From contig CALKWG010000003.1 of assembly GCA_938004315.1 (NCBI GenBank), forward strand, positions 1-24,105: DNA of 24,105 nt, given 5' to 3'. The notes beneath the pieces are model-generated. The model saw only the letters and a program-made list of their open reading frames with translations, did no database searches and was not told the DNA's origin. The stretch's first letter is position 1. Each line of letters opens with the position of its first letter. Both the position numbers and the translations under genes were made by a program. The stretch comes from an uncultured Spirochaetaceae bacterium (GTDB taxonomy: Bacteria; Spirochaetota; Spirochaetia; Treponematales; UBA12059). Shown here piece after piece: positions 16,467-24,105 of this stretch.

Positions 16467-16492
16467 CGATCCTCCGTTGCATAGGAGGATCG
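16467..16492 (-). promoter_or_regulatory. Hairpin that would mask the ribosome site of the exporter ATPase gene
   Basis: CGATCCTCC (16467-16475) and GGAGGATCG (16484-16492) are a perfect 9-bp inverted repeat with an 8-nt loop. In - strand RNA the distal arm carries CCUCC and the proximal arm carries the GGAGG ribosome site. A transcript from the MerR promoter would begin near 16479 and lack the masking arm. Only read-through RNA from the AOR operon would fold it. Confidence 0.6.
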
Positions 16493-16516
16493 CGTCTCCC
16501 CTAAGGGGAGGGTCAA
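16486..16516 (-). promoter_or_regulatory. MerR-type promoter/operator of the ABC exporter operon
   Basis: On the - strand the -35 TTGACC (16511-16516) is separated from a -10 GATCCT (16486-16491) by 19 bp, the long spacer used by MerR-family promoters. The spacer holds a perfect 7-bp dyad with a single central base (CTCCCCT/AGGGGAG, 16496-16510). The sequence closely resembles operators of BmrR/CueR-type regulators. The -10 match is weak (3 of 6), as expected for an activator-dependent promoter. Confidence 0.82.
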
Positions 16517-16535
16517 GCGAGGCTTTAGAAGAACG

Positions 16536-17369
16536 TTACAAATCGAAGCCCGCCGAGCTTCCAGCCTTTAAATCCCAGGTGAGGAGCCGCCCTGATAGCC
16601 CCGATCCTTGGCCGCAGAGTATGGCGCAGGCGGCGGCGACTTCTAAGGCGGCGGCGAAGGCCGGGCCGTAGGATTGGTTCCCGAGCCTGGTCTCCTCGCC
16701 CCGGTCGGCGCCGTCCGCCCCGGCGCCCGCGTAGAGCCCGGCGACGAGCGCGCTGCCCGGCGCTTGCACGGAGGCTTGGCCGTACCAGCCGGCGACGGCG
16801 GCGTGTATGAAGGGTATGCCCCGTCGCGCCGCGGCCTCCGATAGGCAGACGCGCGCGCTTACGCTGTCGAGCGCGTCTATGGCCAGGTCGCAAGCGGCCA
16901 AGAGCTCGTCGGCGTTGTCAGGGCCCAGGCGCGCGCGTACGGCCGTCACTATGGCGGCGGGGTTGACCTGGGCGACGCGGCGGGCGGCCTCCTCCGCCTT
17001 GGGGCGGCCGAGGCTCTCTACGGTGCACAGGAGCTGACGGTTCATGTTGCTCTCGTCGAAGGCGTCGGGGTCGACGGCCACGACGGACCCAACGCCCAGG
17101 CGCGCCAAGCCCTCGATGACGTTACCGCCTAAGCCGCCGCAGCCGGCCACAAGGACGCGGGCGCGGTGCAGGGCGCGCTGGCCTTCAAGGCCTATGGTCC
17201 CGATATTGCGAGCGTAACGCGCGGGGACGAGGCCGGCCTTAAGGGCGGCGGCTTCGATTTCTCGGTGGCTTAGGCCGTAACGCCCGGCGGCCTCGAGCTC
17301 CGCCGACCAGGGGATAAAGCCGCCGGCCGCCTGCGCGGCCGCCGTAAGATAGCCTACGATCGACTCCAC
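16536..17369 (-). CDS. ThiF/MoeB-family adenylyltransferase (E1-like)
   Basis: This 277-aa protein should adenylate the C-terminal glycine of the MoaD-like carrier encoded just before it. The ATP site is visible as VLVAGCGGLGG (73-82), VDPDAFDESNMNRQ with Arg111, Lys124 in GRPKAEEA and the acidic IDALDS loop (164-169). An N-terminal extension (about 1-50) precedes the usual RYARNIGTIGLEGQ entry. I see no CxxC zinc pairs, no rhodanese domain and no obvious catalytic cysteine loop, so it resembles an activating-only enzyme. Its ATG is 2 bp after the carrier stop. Placement in the AOR operon points to pterin cofactor supply for that enzyme, which is inference. Confidence 0.92.
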   Translation of the reverse strand: MESIVGYLTAAAQAAGGFIPWSAELEAAGRYGLSHREIEAAALKAGLVPARYARNIGTIGLEGQRALHRARVLVAGCGGLGGNVIEGLARLGVGSVVAVDPDAFDESNMNRQLLCTVESLGRPKAEEAARRVAQVNPAAIVTAVRARLGPDNADELLAACDLAIDALDSVSARVCLSEAAARRGIPFIHAAVAGWYGQASVQAPGSALVAGLYAGAGADGADRGEETRLGNQSYGPAFAAALEVAAACAILCGQGSGLSGRLLTWDLKAGSSAGFDL

Positions 17370-17371
17370 GC

Positions 17372-17596
17372 TCAGCCTCCGCCTACGGGCGGGAAGATCG
17401 CGACGGCGTCGCCCGGCGACAGTGGACGGCCGGGCTCGGCGTGGCGGCCGTTGACGAAGACCACGGCGGCGTCCTTAGGTGGCACGCCCGCCGCCTCTAT
17501 CGCGTCGGAGACGAGCGCTCCTATGGGGAGTTCGATGGGCGCGGACTCGAAGCGGCCGTCCCTAAGGGTGGCGAATAGTTTTACGGCGATCTGCAT
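17372..17596 (-). CDS. MoaD/ThiS-family sulfur carrier protein
   Basis: This 74-aa beta-grasp protein ends in the required Gly-Gly (FPPVGGG), which is activated by an E1-like enzyme and carries thiocarboxylate sulfur. FPPVGGG and LFATLRDG are closer to MoaD than to ThiS. In molybdopterin synthase MoaD works with MoaE, which is not seen here. GGAGG lies 4 bp before the ATG. With the ThiF-like gene 2 bp downstream it forms a dedicated sulfur-transfer pair inside the AOR operon. Confidence 0.93.
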   Translation of the reverse strand: MQIAVKLFATLRDGRFESAPIELPIGALVSDAIEAAGVPPKDAAVVFVNGRHAEPGRPLSPGDAVAIFPPVGGG

Positions 17597-17630
17597 GGCG
17601 CCTCCGATGTTCAGTATGCGCGCGCGTAGA

Positions 17631-18230
17631 CTAGGCTGGCAAGCGGATGAGCGACGCGGCGGGAGCGCCGGGGAGCTCGGCGGTCGGGGCCGCCTGGCCC
17701 GCCTCAGCCGATTCGAGCCAGGCTCCTCGCTCGATGACCATCCTGCCCATGTCGCGGAGGACCGCGTTGAAGAGCTTCAGGCGGACGAGGCAGGCTTCTT
17801 CGGGGCCGCTGGGGCCGCGGTCGCCTCCCGCGGCCTCGCCGCCCGCGGCCTCGTCGGCAGATTCGCCGGCGTGGCTTATAGCCGTGCGGAACGAGGCGTA
17901 GGGGCTCCTGCGGCGCATCACCGCGCCGACGAGCCCGGGCATGGCCCCCGAGAGCGCGACCAGGCAGCCCGGCTTTACGAGGGCGGCGTCGATGTCGTCC
18001 ACGGGCGAGGCGTCCAGGAACACGGTGCTCACCGATCCCTCTATATACGACGCCGGGAAGCCCAGCGACGCCGCCATGAAGTCACGGAGGCTCTCGCCCG
18101 GCCGGGCGAGGACCCAGACCCCCGCCTGGAAGGCCGCTGCGGCTGCTTCGGATGGCCCGGGGGCCGGGCCCCCGGGCCTCCCGCCGTCCTGACCGAGAGT
18201 CTGGACGGCGTTATCGTCTCTTGTTACCAA
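17631..18230 (-). CDS. Uncharacterised protein of the AOR operon
   Basis: I do not recognise this 199-aa protein. The only start that keeps the N-terminus is TTG 18228-18230, directly after an in-frame TAA and overlapping the AOR stop, so translation is probably coupled to AOR. The middle looks conserved in character: VWVLARPGESLRDFMAASLG, then YIEGSVSTVFLDASPVDDID and VALSGAMPGLVGAVMRRR. An Ala/Gly/Glu-rich low-complexity stretch (about 122-142) follows, then EACLVRLKLFNAVLRDMGRM. There is no signal peptide, no clear TM segment and no metal-binding cysteine cluster. Its position between AOR and the MoaD-like gene suggests a role in AOR maturation or electron transfer, but the sequence does not show one. 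Confidence 0.75.
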   Translation of the reverse strand: MVTRDDNAVQTLGQDGGRPGGPAPGPSEAAAAAFQAGVWVLARPGESLRDFMAASLGFPASYIEGSVSTVFLDASPVDDIDAALVKPGCLVALSGAMPGLVGAVMRRRSPYASFRTAISHAGESADEAAGGEAAGGDRGPSGPEEACLVRLKLFNAVLRDMGRMVIERGAWLESAEAGQAAPTAELPGAPAASLIRLPA

Positions 18231-19960
18231 TTAAATACCTTGTCCAGGTCCTCGTCCTTGATGCCGAAGGTCACGTTGTGGGGGGCGATCGCCTCGCGCT
18301 TGAAGTACTCGGGGAGCCGGTCGGCTTCCTTAGTGAAGCCGGCGGCCGCGTTGAAGTCGCGCTCGGCCTTGAGCACCGCCTTGCCCAGGGCCACGACGTC
18401 GTCGTTGGTCATGGACAGGCCGTAGAAGGCGTTCAGGAGGTCGAGCATGGCCTGGAAGGTCTCCGGCTGGTCCAGGACCGCGAAGGCGATGAACAGGCAC
18501 ATGCCGGTGGCGTCGATGGCCGCGGTGGCGATCTGCAGGTTGCGCGACAGCTCGATCTGGCCCTCGGGCTTCAGGGGGTCGACGTAGCCGCCCACCTTGA
18601 GGATGTTGGTGGCGATCGCGTAGCCGGCGGTGTGGTCGGCGCCCATGGGGCTCGTGGCGTAGGTGACGCCTATGCCCATGATGGCGCGCGGGTCGTAGGC
18701 GGGCATGGCCTGGCCCTTGACCACCGGGGCGCGCTCGAGGCCGAAGGCCTTGGCGGTGACCGCCGCGCCCGAGCCTATGATGCGGCCTAAGGGCGTGCCC
18801 TTGCCGATCTCCTTGATGAGCTCGATGGCGCCTTTGGCGTCGCCGAACTTAAGCACGCCTGCCTCCATGGCCACGGCGACGGTCGCGCCCATCTCGATGG
18901 TGTCGAGGCCTATGTCGTCGTCCAGGCGGTCGAGCATGGCGATGGCGTCCATGTCGTCGATGCCGCAGTTGGCGCCGTGGGCCCAGACCGTCTCGTACTC
19001 CGGCTGCTTGGACAGGAACTTGCCGTCGGCATCGTTGTAGATACCGGAGCACTGGATCACGCAGCCGCGATGGCAGCCGTGGGTGGGCTGGCCGCCGCGC
19101 TTGACCATCATAGCGGCGTAGCTCTCGCCGGAGATCTTAGAGGCCCCGTCGAACTGGCCCTGCTTGAAGTTATAGGTGGGGAAGCCGCCCGACTCGTTGA
19201 TGATGTTGGTGAGCACGTTGGTGCCGTAGGCAGGGAGGCCCGAGCCGGTCACGGGGTGCTTCTTCAGGCCCTCGACCCAAGCCTTGTTGGCCGCCTTAAA
19301 TTTCTCGGCGTCCTTGGGCTGGCGCATGGGCATGCCCGCGTCGTCCATGACGATGATCTTGACGCCCTTGGCGCCCATGACGGCGCCTACGCCGCCGCGG
19401 CCGGCGTGGCGGGTAGGGTGCATCTCCATATCGGTGCAGGCGATGGACGCGGCCGCCAGGCGCTGCTCGCCGGCCGGCCCGATGCTGATGCAGGCGACCT
19501 TCTCGCCGTAGCGCTTCTTGATTTCCTCGATCAGATCGTAGTTCTCTAGTCCCTTGTACTGAGGGGCGTTTTCGACGCCGATGCCGTCTTTGTTCACGTA
19601 GATAAGGAAACAGGAGCCCTCAGGGGCGGCGCCTTCCAGCACTATGGCGGCGTAGCCGAGGCGGGCCATGACCTGGGCGGCCTGGCCGCCGGCGTTGGCT
19701 TCCTTGATGCCGCCGGTTAAGGGGCTCTTGCAGCCCACCGAGAGCCGGCCGGACTGACCCGCCGCGGTGCCGGACAGGAGGCCGGGGGCTATGACGAGCT
19801 TATTCTCAGGCCCCAGGGGATGGCACAGCGGGGGGACTTCGCGGGCCACCATCATGGAGGTGAGGGCGCGGCCGCCGTAGCCGGCGTAGGACCCGACGGG
19901 CTCCTTACGTACTTTAGGGCCGCCTTGAGCGCCGACGTCGATACGAACGATAGTATCCAT
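18224..19960 (-). CDS. Aldehyde ferredoxin oxidoreductase family protein (tungsten/molybdenum bis-pterin enzyme)
   Basis: This 578-aa cytoplasmic enzyme belongs to the AOR family, which oxidises aldehydes (or reduces acids) with ferredoxin, using a tungsto-bispterin and one 4Fe-4S cluster. The N-terminal domain shows YAGYGGRALTS, SGRLSVGCKSPLTGG and HAGRGGVGAVMGAKGVKI, the usual pterin-binding surface. Cluster cysteines are C296, C300, C304 and C488, a C-x3-C-x3-C arrangement; the Pyrococcus enzyme has C-x2-C-x3-C. This suggests a different AOR subgroup. GVTYATSPMGADHTAGYA is also typical. AGGAGG lies 5 bp before the ATG, and a sigma-54 promoter lies about 40 bp upstream. The downstream genes supply a MoaD/ThiF pair. 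The aldehyde substrate is unknown. Confidence 0.94.
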   Translation of the reverse strand: MDTIVRIDVGAQGGPKVRKEPVGSYAGYGGRALTSMMVAREVPPLCHPLGPENKLVIAPGLLSGTAAGQSGRLSVGCKSPLTGGIKEANAGGQAAQVMARLGYAAIVLEGAAPEGSCFLIYVNKDGIGVENAPQYKGLENYDLIEEIKKRYGEKVACISIGPAGEQRLAAASIACTDMEMHPTRHAGRGGVGAVMGAKGVKIIVMDDAGMPMRQPKDAEKFKAANKAWVEGLKKHPVTGSGLPAYGTNVLTNIINESGGFPTYNFKQGQFDGASKISGESYAAMMVKRGGQPTHGCHRGCVIQCSGIYNDADGKFLSKQPEYETVWAHGANCGIDDMDAIAMLDRLDDDIGLDTIEMGATVAVAMEAGVLKFGDAKGAIELIKEIGKGTPLGRIIGSGAAVTAKAFGLERAPVVKGQAMPAYDPRAIMGIGVTYATSPMGADHTAGYAIATNILKVGGYVDPLKPEGQIELSRNLQIATAAIDATGMCLFIAFAVLDQPETFQAMLDLLNAFYGLSMTNDDVVALGKAVLKAERDFNAAAGFTKEADRLPEYFKREAIAPHNVTFGIKDEDLDKVFNW

Positions 19961-19998
19961 GCATTCCTCCTGGGATTGGGTGAGTCTGCAGGTACTAA

Positions 19999-20014
19999 TG
20001 CAGGAAGCGTGCCA
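19999..20014 (-). promoter_or_regulatory. Sigma-54 (-24/-12) promoter of the AOR operon
   Basis: On the - strand TGGCACGCTTCCTGCA matches the sigma-54 consensus TGGCAC-N5-TTGCA at every fixed base except one (C for T). The GG and GC doublets have the required spacing. Transcription should start near 19988, 28 bp before the ATG, with AGGAGG inside the leader. The gene directly upstream encodes a sigma-54 activator. Confidence 0.85.
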
Positions 20015-20094
20015 CTGCGGAATACGGGAATGGATGCGCTCTGTTTACGAGATCGCTCTAGTTTGCATTTAGGTAAGCGCGAGATAACCTAGAC

Positions 20095-20146
20095 TGTTCC
20101 AGAATGGCGCGTCGACTCAGGGCTGGCGTGTGTTCAATAGTGGCGC
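20095..20146. promoter_or_regulatory. Pair of 16-bp direct repeats: candidate enhancer sites for the sigma-54 activator
   Basis: TGTTCCAGAATGGCGC (20095-20110) and TGTTCAATAGTGGCGC (20131-20146) agree at 13 of 16 bases and start 36 bp apart. They lie about 80-135 bp upstream of the sigma-54 promoter, the usual place for activator binding. GAACA at 20161-20165, inside the activator gene end, forms an inverted partner to TGTTC at 20131. Confidence 0.6.
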
Positions 20147-20150
20147 AGTG

Positions 20151-22091
<1,941 letters not shown>

Positions 22092-22207
22092 GGGGCGCCT
22101 CCTATAGTCGGTTCGCTAGTCTAAACCGATACGGCGCATCCGTGTTGCAGATTTTTTCTACGAGGGGCCGATGCGGCCGCCGGGGCGCTCGGGCGATCGG
22201 AACGCTC

Positions 22208-22239
22208 GCGGCCGCGGGCGATTTTTTCCCCGCGGCCGC
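22208..22239. other. GC-rich inverted repeat in the ycdX to activator gap
   Basis: GCGGCCGCGGG (22208-22218) and CCCGCGGCCGC (22229-22239) form a perfect 11-bp inverted repeat around a T6-containing loop. It sits in a 222-bp non-coding gap (22092-22313) that is otherwise GC-rich with repeated GCCGCCG runs. On the - strand, in the direction of the ycdX transcript, no T-run follows, so it would not be a standard terminator. It may still slow or end transcription. I see no gene or RNA in the gap. Confidence 0.5.
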
Positions 22240-22313
22240 CGGGCCCGCCGCGGTCGCCGGGGAGGTGCCGCCGGGTGCCGCCGTGCCCGCCGCGGCGTCG
22301 CCGAGGCCCGGCC

Positions 22314-23051
22314 TTAAGCCTGCGAGAGGCTCGGGCTGCGGGCCGGCCGGTGCGCGGCTAGGAAGGCCTCGAAACGCTCGACCGAGCTATTGACGACCCG
22401 CTCCTCGGCTATGCCGGCGCGCGCTATGGTCTCGAGCGCGCGGTCGAAGCGGCCCACGTCGCGCCAATAGTGGGCGTCGCTCCCCACGGTCACCGGGCAG
22501 CCCAGCTCGGCGCAGAGCCGCGCCAGGCTCAGGCAGCTCTCATCGGAGCCCTGCCGTATCCTGAAGGAGCTGTCGTTGATCTCAAGCGCCTTGCCGAGCT
22601 CGGCGGCCTTCCTGACCACGGCCTCCTGGTCGATGGGGAAGGCCGGGTTGCCCGGATGCGATATCGCCATGACGGCGGGGTTCTCGAGCGCGGTGATCAT
22701 GGCGCGGGTGTTGGCCTCGCGGTCGCGCGGTTCGAAGCAGACCTCGTGGAGGCCGGCCATCACGAAGTCCAGGTGCTTGAGCGGCCGGCGATCCAGGTCG
22801 ATGCGCCCGCCTTCGTCCATGATGTTGGCTTCGACGCCGCGGTAGAAGCGGACGCCCTCGATGAGCGAGGGTAGTACGCGGAGGTTGCCGAAGTGATAGG
22901 GATGGGTGCCCCCGGGCAAGGCCGGGCCGTGGTCGGTCAGGGCGAAGCCGTCCAGGCCGCGCGCGGCCGCGCCGCGGGCCAGCTCGTCCACCGTGGAATA
23001 GGCGTGGCCCGAGCTGATGGAGTGGGTGTGGGTGTCGATGGCTATGCGCAT
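22314..23051 (-). CDS. ycdX: PHP-domain phosphatase, YcdX family
   Basis: This 245-aa metal-dependent phosphatase has the same length as E. coli YcdX. Metal ligands are visible in DTHTHS (His8, His10), SGHAYST (His16), TDHGP, GVEANI, AGLHEVCF, ISHPGNP and GSDAHY. The family uses a trinuclear zinc site; the natural substrate is uncertain. The frame stays open to 23684, but homology begins at ATG 23049-23051. The codon at 23063 (MGASM) would give four extra residues. A promoter with its -10 at 23062-23067 favours the later ATG and gives a nearly leaderless message. It is divergent from the GH3 gene. Confidence 0.93.
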   Translation of the reverse strand: MRIAIDTHTHSISSGHAYSTVDELARGAAARGLDGFALTDHGPALPGGTHPYHFGNLRVLPSLIEGVRFYRGVEANIMDEGGRIDLDRRPLKHLDFVMAGLHEVCFEPRDREANTRAMITALENPAVMAISHPGNPAFPIDQEAVVRKAAELGKALEINDSSFRIRQGSDESCLSLARLCAELGCPVTVGSDAHYWRDVGRFDRALETIARAGIAEERVVNSSVERFEAFLAAHRPARSPSLSQA

Positions 23052-23061
23052 GGATGCGCCC

Positions 23062-23090
23062 ATTGTCCACGCGGGCGGCCCCTCTGTCCA
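23062..23090 (-). promoter_or_regulatory. Candidate promoter of ycdX
   Basis: On the - strand TGGACA (23085-23090) is followed after 17 bp by GACAAT (23062-23067), the same -10 hexamer as before the hybrid kinase gene. The expected start is about 4 bp before the ATG at 23051, leaving no room for an SD. Confidence 0.5.
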
Positions 23091-23093
23091 TGG

Positions 23094-23161
23094 GGCGTCG
23101 CCACGGTAGTGTCGTCGCCACGTTAACGGCGTCGCCGTGTAAATGGCGTCGCCGCGTTTGA
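23094..23161. repeat. Four tandem 17-bp repeats between ycdX and the GH3 gene
   Basis: Units start at 23094, 23111, 23128 and 23145 with an exact 17-bp period. The first nine bases are GGCGTCGCC in three units and GTCGTCGCC in one, a 4-1-4 dyad. The rest follows a looser (A/G)YG-rich then AT-rich pattern. The last unit runs into the -35 of the GH3 promoter, so an operator array is the most likely role. Confidence 0.7.
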
Positions 23162-23186
23162 CAGCCGTTCCCATCGGTGCAATAGT
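23158..23186 (+). promoter_or_regulatory. Promoter of the GH3 gene, probably leaderless
   Basis: TTGACA (23158-23163), a 17-bp spacer and AATAGT (23181-23186, 4 of 6 matches to TATAAT) are followed after six bases by the ATG at 23193. The expected transcription start is the A of the start codon. No SD is seen. The spacing is identical to that at the hybrid kinase gene. Confidence 0.6.
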
Positions 23187-23192
23187 GGCGCC

Positions 23193-24105
23193 ATGAACAC
23201 GAAGGCTTCGATACCGGAAATCATCGGCTCCATGAGCCTTGAAGAGAAAGTCGGCATGTTGAGCGGCGAGGGCTTTTGGCGCACCAAGGCCGTCCCCCGC
23301 CTCGGGGTACCGGGCGTCATGATGACCGACGGCCCGCACGGGCTGCGCAAGCAGACGGACATGGCCGACCACCTGGGCCTTACGAAGAGCGTTCCGGCCA
23401 CCTGCTACCCGCCGGCCGTGACCCTGGCCAGCTCCTGGGATACCGAGCTCGCGGCGGCCGTCGGCGCGGCCATAGGCGACGAGGCGCGCGCCGAGGGCGT
23501 CGCCGTGGTCCTGGGGCCCGGGATCAACATGAAGCGGAGCCCGCTCTGCGGCCGCAACTTCGAGTACTTCTCCGAGGATCCCTACCTGGCCGGCAAGATG
23601 GCCGCCGCCTACGTACGCGGCCTGCAGGGGCGCGGCGTCGGCGCCTGCCTTAAGCACTTCGCGGCTAATAACCAAGAATACCACCGCCTGGTCAACGACT
23701 CCGTCGTGGACGAGCGCACGCTCCGCGAAATCTACCTAGCCGCCTTCGAGATCGCCGTAAAGGAAAGCGCGCCCTGGTCGCTCATGTGCTCCTACAATCG
23801 CCTGAACGGCACGCACGCGGCCGAGCACGAGTGGCTCTTAAGGCGCGTGCTCCGCGACGAGTGGGGGCACGAGGGCGTCGTGATCACCGACTGGGGCGCT
23901 ATGAACGACCGCCCGGCGAGCCTCCGCGCCGGTCTCGAGCTCGAGATGCCGGGTAACGGCGGGCAGGATGACGCGATCGTCATCCGAGCCCTGCGCGAAG
24001 GGCGCCTGGATCCGGCCCTGGTCGACGAAGCCGTCGCCCGCCTCCTTCGCCTGGTAAAAAAGGCCGGCGAGCTACCGCCGGGCGATTATCGCTACGACCG
24101 CGACG
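23193..24105 (+). CDS. Glycoside hydrolase family 3 (beta-glucosidase-like), 3'-truncated
   Basis: The frame runs open to the window end (304 codons; GH3 enzymes of this kind are usually 700-800 aa). The N-terminal TIM-barrel domain is clear: MSLEEKVGMLSGEGFWRT, VPGVMMTDGPHGLRKQ, VVLGPGINMKRSPLCGRNFE, YFSEDPYL and CLKHFAANNQE with the KHF motif. The nucleophile is Asp233 in GVVITDWGA. MCSYNRLNG is also conserved. No signal peptide is seen, so it is cytoplasmic and would act on imported oligosaccharides. FYSEDP/CGRNFEYFSEDP-type sequences fit beta-glucosidases or beta-xylosidases; specificity is not determined. It is divergent from ycdX and is preceded by the 17-bp repeats. Confidence 0.94.
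   Translation, partial: MNTKASIPEIIGSMSLEEKVGMLSGEGFWRTKAVPRLGVPGVMMTDGPHGLRKQTDMADHLGLTKSVPATCYPPAVTLASSWDTELAAAVGAAIGDEARAEGVAVVLGPGINMKRSPLCGRNFEYFSEDPYLAGKMAAAYVRGLQGRGVGACLKHFAANNQEYHRLVNDSVVDERTLREIYLAAFEIAVKESAPWSLMCSYNRLNGTHAAEHEWLLRRVLRDEWGHEGVVITDWGAMNDRPASLRAGLELEMPGNGGQDDAIVIRALREGRLDPALVDEAVARLLRLVKKAGELPPGDYRYDRD

Noticed and set aside
20135..20146. 12-mer CAATAGTGGCGC shared with the GH3 promoter (23180-23191)
   Set aside because: A 12-base match is expected several times by chance in a 24-kb window, and the two sites have different local roles.
19961..20150. tRNA or small RNA in the AOR upstream region
   Set aside because: No cloverleaf, no CCA end and no terminator hairpin; the region is explained by the sigma-54 promoter and activator sites.
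22142..22393. 83-aa frame on the + strand in the ycdX-activator gap
   Set aside because: It is Ala/Gly/Pro-rich, overlaps the ycdX 3' end and shows no ribosome site or conserved motif.
23094..23161. Tandem repeats as a CRISPR array
   Set aside because: The 17-bp units are contiguous with no unique spacers, and no cas gene is present.
23052..23684. Extension of the ycdX frame to a 456-aa protein
   Set aside because: The extra part is antisense to the strongly conserved GH3 coding region and crosses the 17-bp repeats and promoters; the YcdX homology and length end at the ATG at 23051.

Overview
The window is about 24 kb of gene-dense, mostly GC-rich bacterial DNA (a hand count of bases 4921-4980 gives 50/60 G+C). 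It looks like a Gram-negative anaerobe and most probably a spirochaete. The reasons are a split glycine dehydrogenase (GcvPB), a tungsten-type aldehyde ferredoxin oxidoreductase, a RapZ homologue, and a periplasmic binding protein whose signal peptide ends in an AFAMG-like site without a lipobox. The phylum call is inference; no rRNA or other marker is present.

Left part (1-6029, + strand): the 3' part of gcvPB, a strong intrinsic terminator, then a membrane hybrid histidine kinase closely followed by recQ.

Centre (6043-13070, - strand): one compact six-gene operon, read right to left: periplasmic binding protein, fused two-domain permease, ABC ATPase, PhoB-type response regulator, PhoR-type kinase and a RapZ-like protein. 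It is visibly less GC-rich than both flanks (bases 12601-12660 are 22/60 G+C). Its control region holds three CTTAAG hexamers spaced exactly 11 bp, the layout of an OmpR/PhoB-family operator. The kinase has no extracytoplasmic sensor domain, the ATPase carries a MalK/UgpC-like signature, and the RapZ Walker A lysine is arginine. I suggest an importer, perhaps for a phosphorylated or sugar-like solute, wired to its own two-component system and to a RapZ-type metabolite-binding protein. This is the best candidate for an undescribed system.

Next (13187-16463): a yjbQ-cysteine hydrolase pair (+), converging on an ABC exporter-MerR operon (-). A classical MerR operator sits inside a 19-bp promoter spacer ahead of the ATPase gene.

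Then (16536-22091, - strand): an aldehyde ferredoxin oxidoreductase (AOR) operon: AOR, an unrecognised 199-aa protein, a MoaD-like carrier and a ThiF/MoeB-like activator. In front of it lie a good sigma-54 promoter, a 36-bp-spaced pair of 16-bp direct repeats as likely enhancer sites, and the gene for an AcoR-like sigma-54 activator. Enzyme, cofactor assembly and control are thus in one module.

Right end (22314-24105): a YcdX-type PHP phosphatase (-) divergent from a GH3 glycosidase (+, cut by the window edge). Four 17-bp tandem repeats lie between them. Several first-in-transcript genes (the hybrid kinase, yjbQ, the GH3 gene and nearly ycdX) have a -10 element about 6-10 bp before the start codon and no Shine-Dalgarno sequence, suggesting leaderless mRNAs. 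Others have clear AGGAGG-type sites.
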